Part shown: piece by piece, positions 40,141 to 40,565 of the stretch
Numbering within the stretch: position 1 is the first letter of the stretch
How the letters are laid out: every line of letters starts with the position of its first letter
Assembly (NCBI GenBank): GCA_021822985.1
Contig: JAKAPZ010000007.1
Location: 1 to 40,565, forward strand
Origin: Thermoplasmata archaeon
Lineage (GTDB): Archaea; Thermoplasmatota; Thermoplasmata; Thermoplasmatales; Thermoplasmataceae
Direction: 5' to 3'
DNA length: 40,565 bases
Position numbers and translations under genes: made by a program
Notes under the pieces: generated by a model
What the model was told of the DNA's origin: nothing
The model's input: only the letters and a program-made list of their open reading frames with translations
Database searches by the model: none

Positions 40141-40565
40141 ATGGGTATGGAAAGCTATAAGGAAAAAAACATAGTTGAATCCACAATAAAGCATCTCGAA
40201 AGCGAACCTGTAGCAATCGCAATGAGGATCAACACAACTGTGAGGGCTTCAATGTCAAAGAAATTGAGATGGATGGGTTTCATGGAAATACCTCCTGTGA
40301 TATATTCAATGGTAACAGATCCATTGAACCATCCGGTTTATGATCCAAGATTCATGTATGAGGGAACGGAATATGCCCTCACAAAGAGCATGATATTCCA
40401 TAAACAGATTCTTGTCAAAAAGTTTCCAAAAATATACACATTTTCACCAAACGTCAGACTGGAGAAACCCGATAAGAAAAAAACAGGAAGGCATCTTCTG
40501 GAATTCACGCAACTTGACCTTGAGGTCAGGGATGCAAGCAGGGAGGATGTAATGGATATTGCAGA
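40141..40565 (+). CDS. Archaeal asparagine synthetase A-like (class II aaRS fold), 3'-truncated
   Basis: The visible 141 residues begin MGMESYKEKNIVESTIKHLE and include ASMSKKLRWMGFMEIPPVIY and the class II synthetase motif 2 region GRHLLEFTQLDLEVRDAS. This resembles the archaeal asparagine synthetase related to Asp/Asn-tRNA synthetases, which lacks the anticodon-binding domain, since catalytic-core sequence begins almost at once. It would make asparagine from aspartate and ammonia with ATP. A second ATG at 40147 is also possible. The gene runs off the window end, so the motif 3 end and the specificity residues are not seen. Confidence 0.68.
   Translation, partial: MGMESYKEKNIVESTIKHLESEPVAIAMRINTTVRASMSKKLRWMGFMEIPPVIYSMVTDPLNHPVYDPRFMYEGTEYALTKSMIFHKQILVKKFPKIYTFSPNVRLEKPDKKKTGRHLLEFTQLDLEVRDASREDVMDIA

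Overview
The window looks like chromosomal DNA of a thermoplasmatalean archaeon (Thermoplasma / Ferroplasma / Cuniculiplasma-like). Reasons: archaeal EF-1alpha, EF-2, aRF1, ribosomal proteins eS1 (S3ae), L10e, L40e and S10, RNA polymerase subunit L and a VAT-type Cdc48 ATPase; a tRNA-Met with a bulge-helix-bulge intron; TATA boxes about 26 bases before many start codons (leaderless mRNAs); a moderately AT-rich composition; and a surface protein with the ESGLPSGT-type domains that I associate with acidophilic thermoplasmatales. The genus assignment is an inference.

Layout. 1-2017: end of a YVTN beta-propeller surface protein with almost identical 126-base repeats. 2163-7476: two small proteins (one DUF357), a DAO-type flavoprotein, a cassette of cysteine-free SQR-like protein, DUF1641 and OsmC, and a threonine-synthase-like enzyme. 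7524-11354: translation operon EF-1alpha, S10, EF-2 on the minus strand. 11785-15019: three overlapping genes for a thiolase-fold protein, a DUF35 protein and a double-length ThyX. 15163-18808: a zinc-ligand-less AlaX homologue, two unrecognised membrane proteins and an MFS transporter. 18987-22321: L10e, tRNA-Leu, MarR regulator, an overlooked 42-residue membrane protein, tRNA-Glu, a RibD/DHFR-like reductase and a ZIP transporter. 22615-27645: 2-oxoacid:ferredoxin oxidoreductase, UMP kinase, aRF1, PRC-barrel protein. 27898-34044: VAT ATPase, UPF0200 kinase, L40e-purQ, a P-loop kinase and a site-2 protease. 34185-38518: Hsp20 with its likely ArsR-type regulator, tRNA methyltransferase and RpoL, a phosphoribosyltransferase, eS1 and tRNA-Met. 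38536-end: GNAT, a tiny membrane gene, an Lrp/AsnC regulator and a divergent AsnA-like gene cut by the window end.

Most of the window is ordinary core genome. The best places to look again are proteins that kept a fold but lost or rearranged their active site: the thiolase-fold protein with glycine at the nucleophile position beside DUF35; the ThyX whose signature is divided between its two halves; the AlaX with all four metal ligands replaced; and the SQR-like protein with no cysteine. Regulatory points of note are a 21-base palindrome over the predicted hsp20 start site, an Lrp-asnA intergenic region with several TGTCAA-type palindromes, and a possible leaderless minicistron before the MarR gene. 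I saw no CRISPR array, insertion sequence, prophage or rRNA gene.
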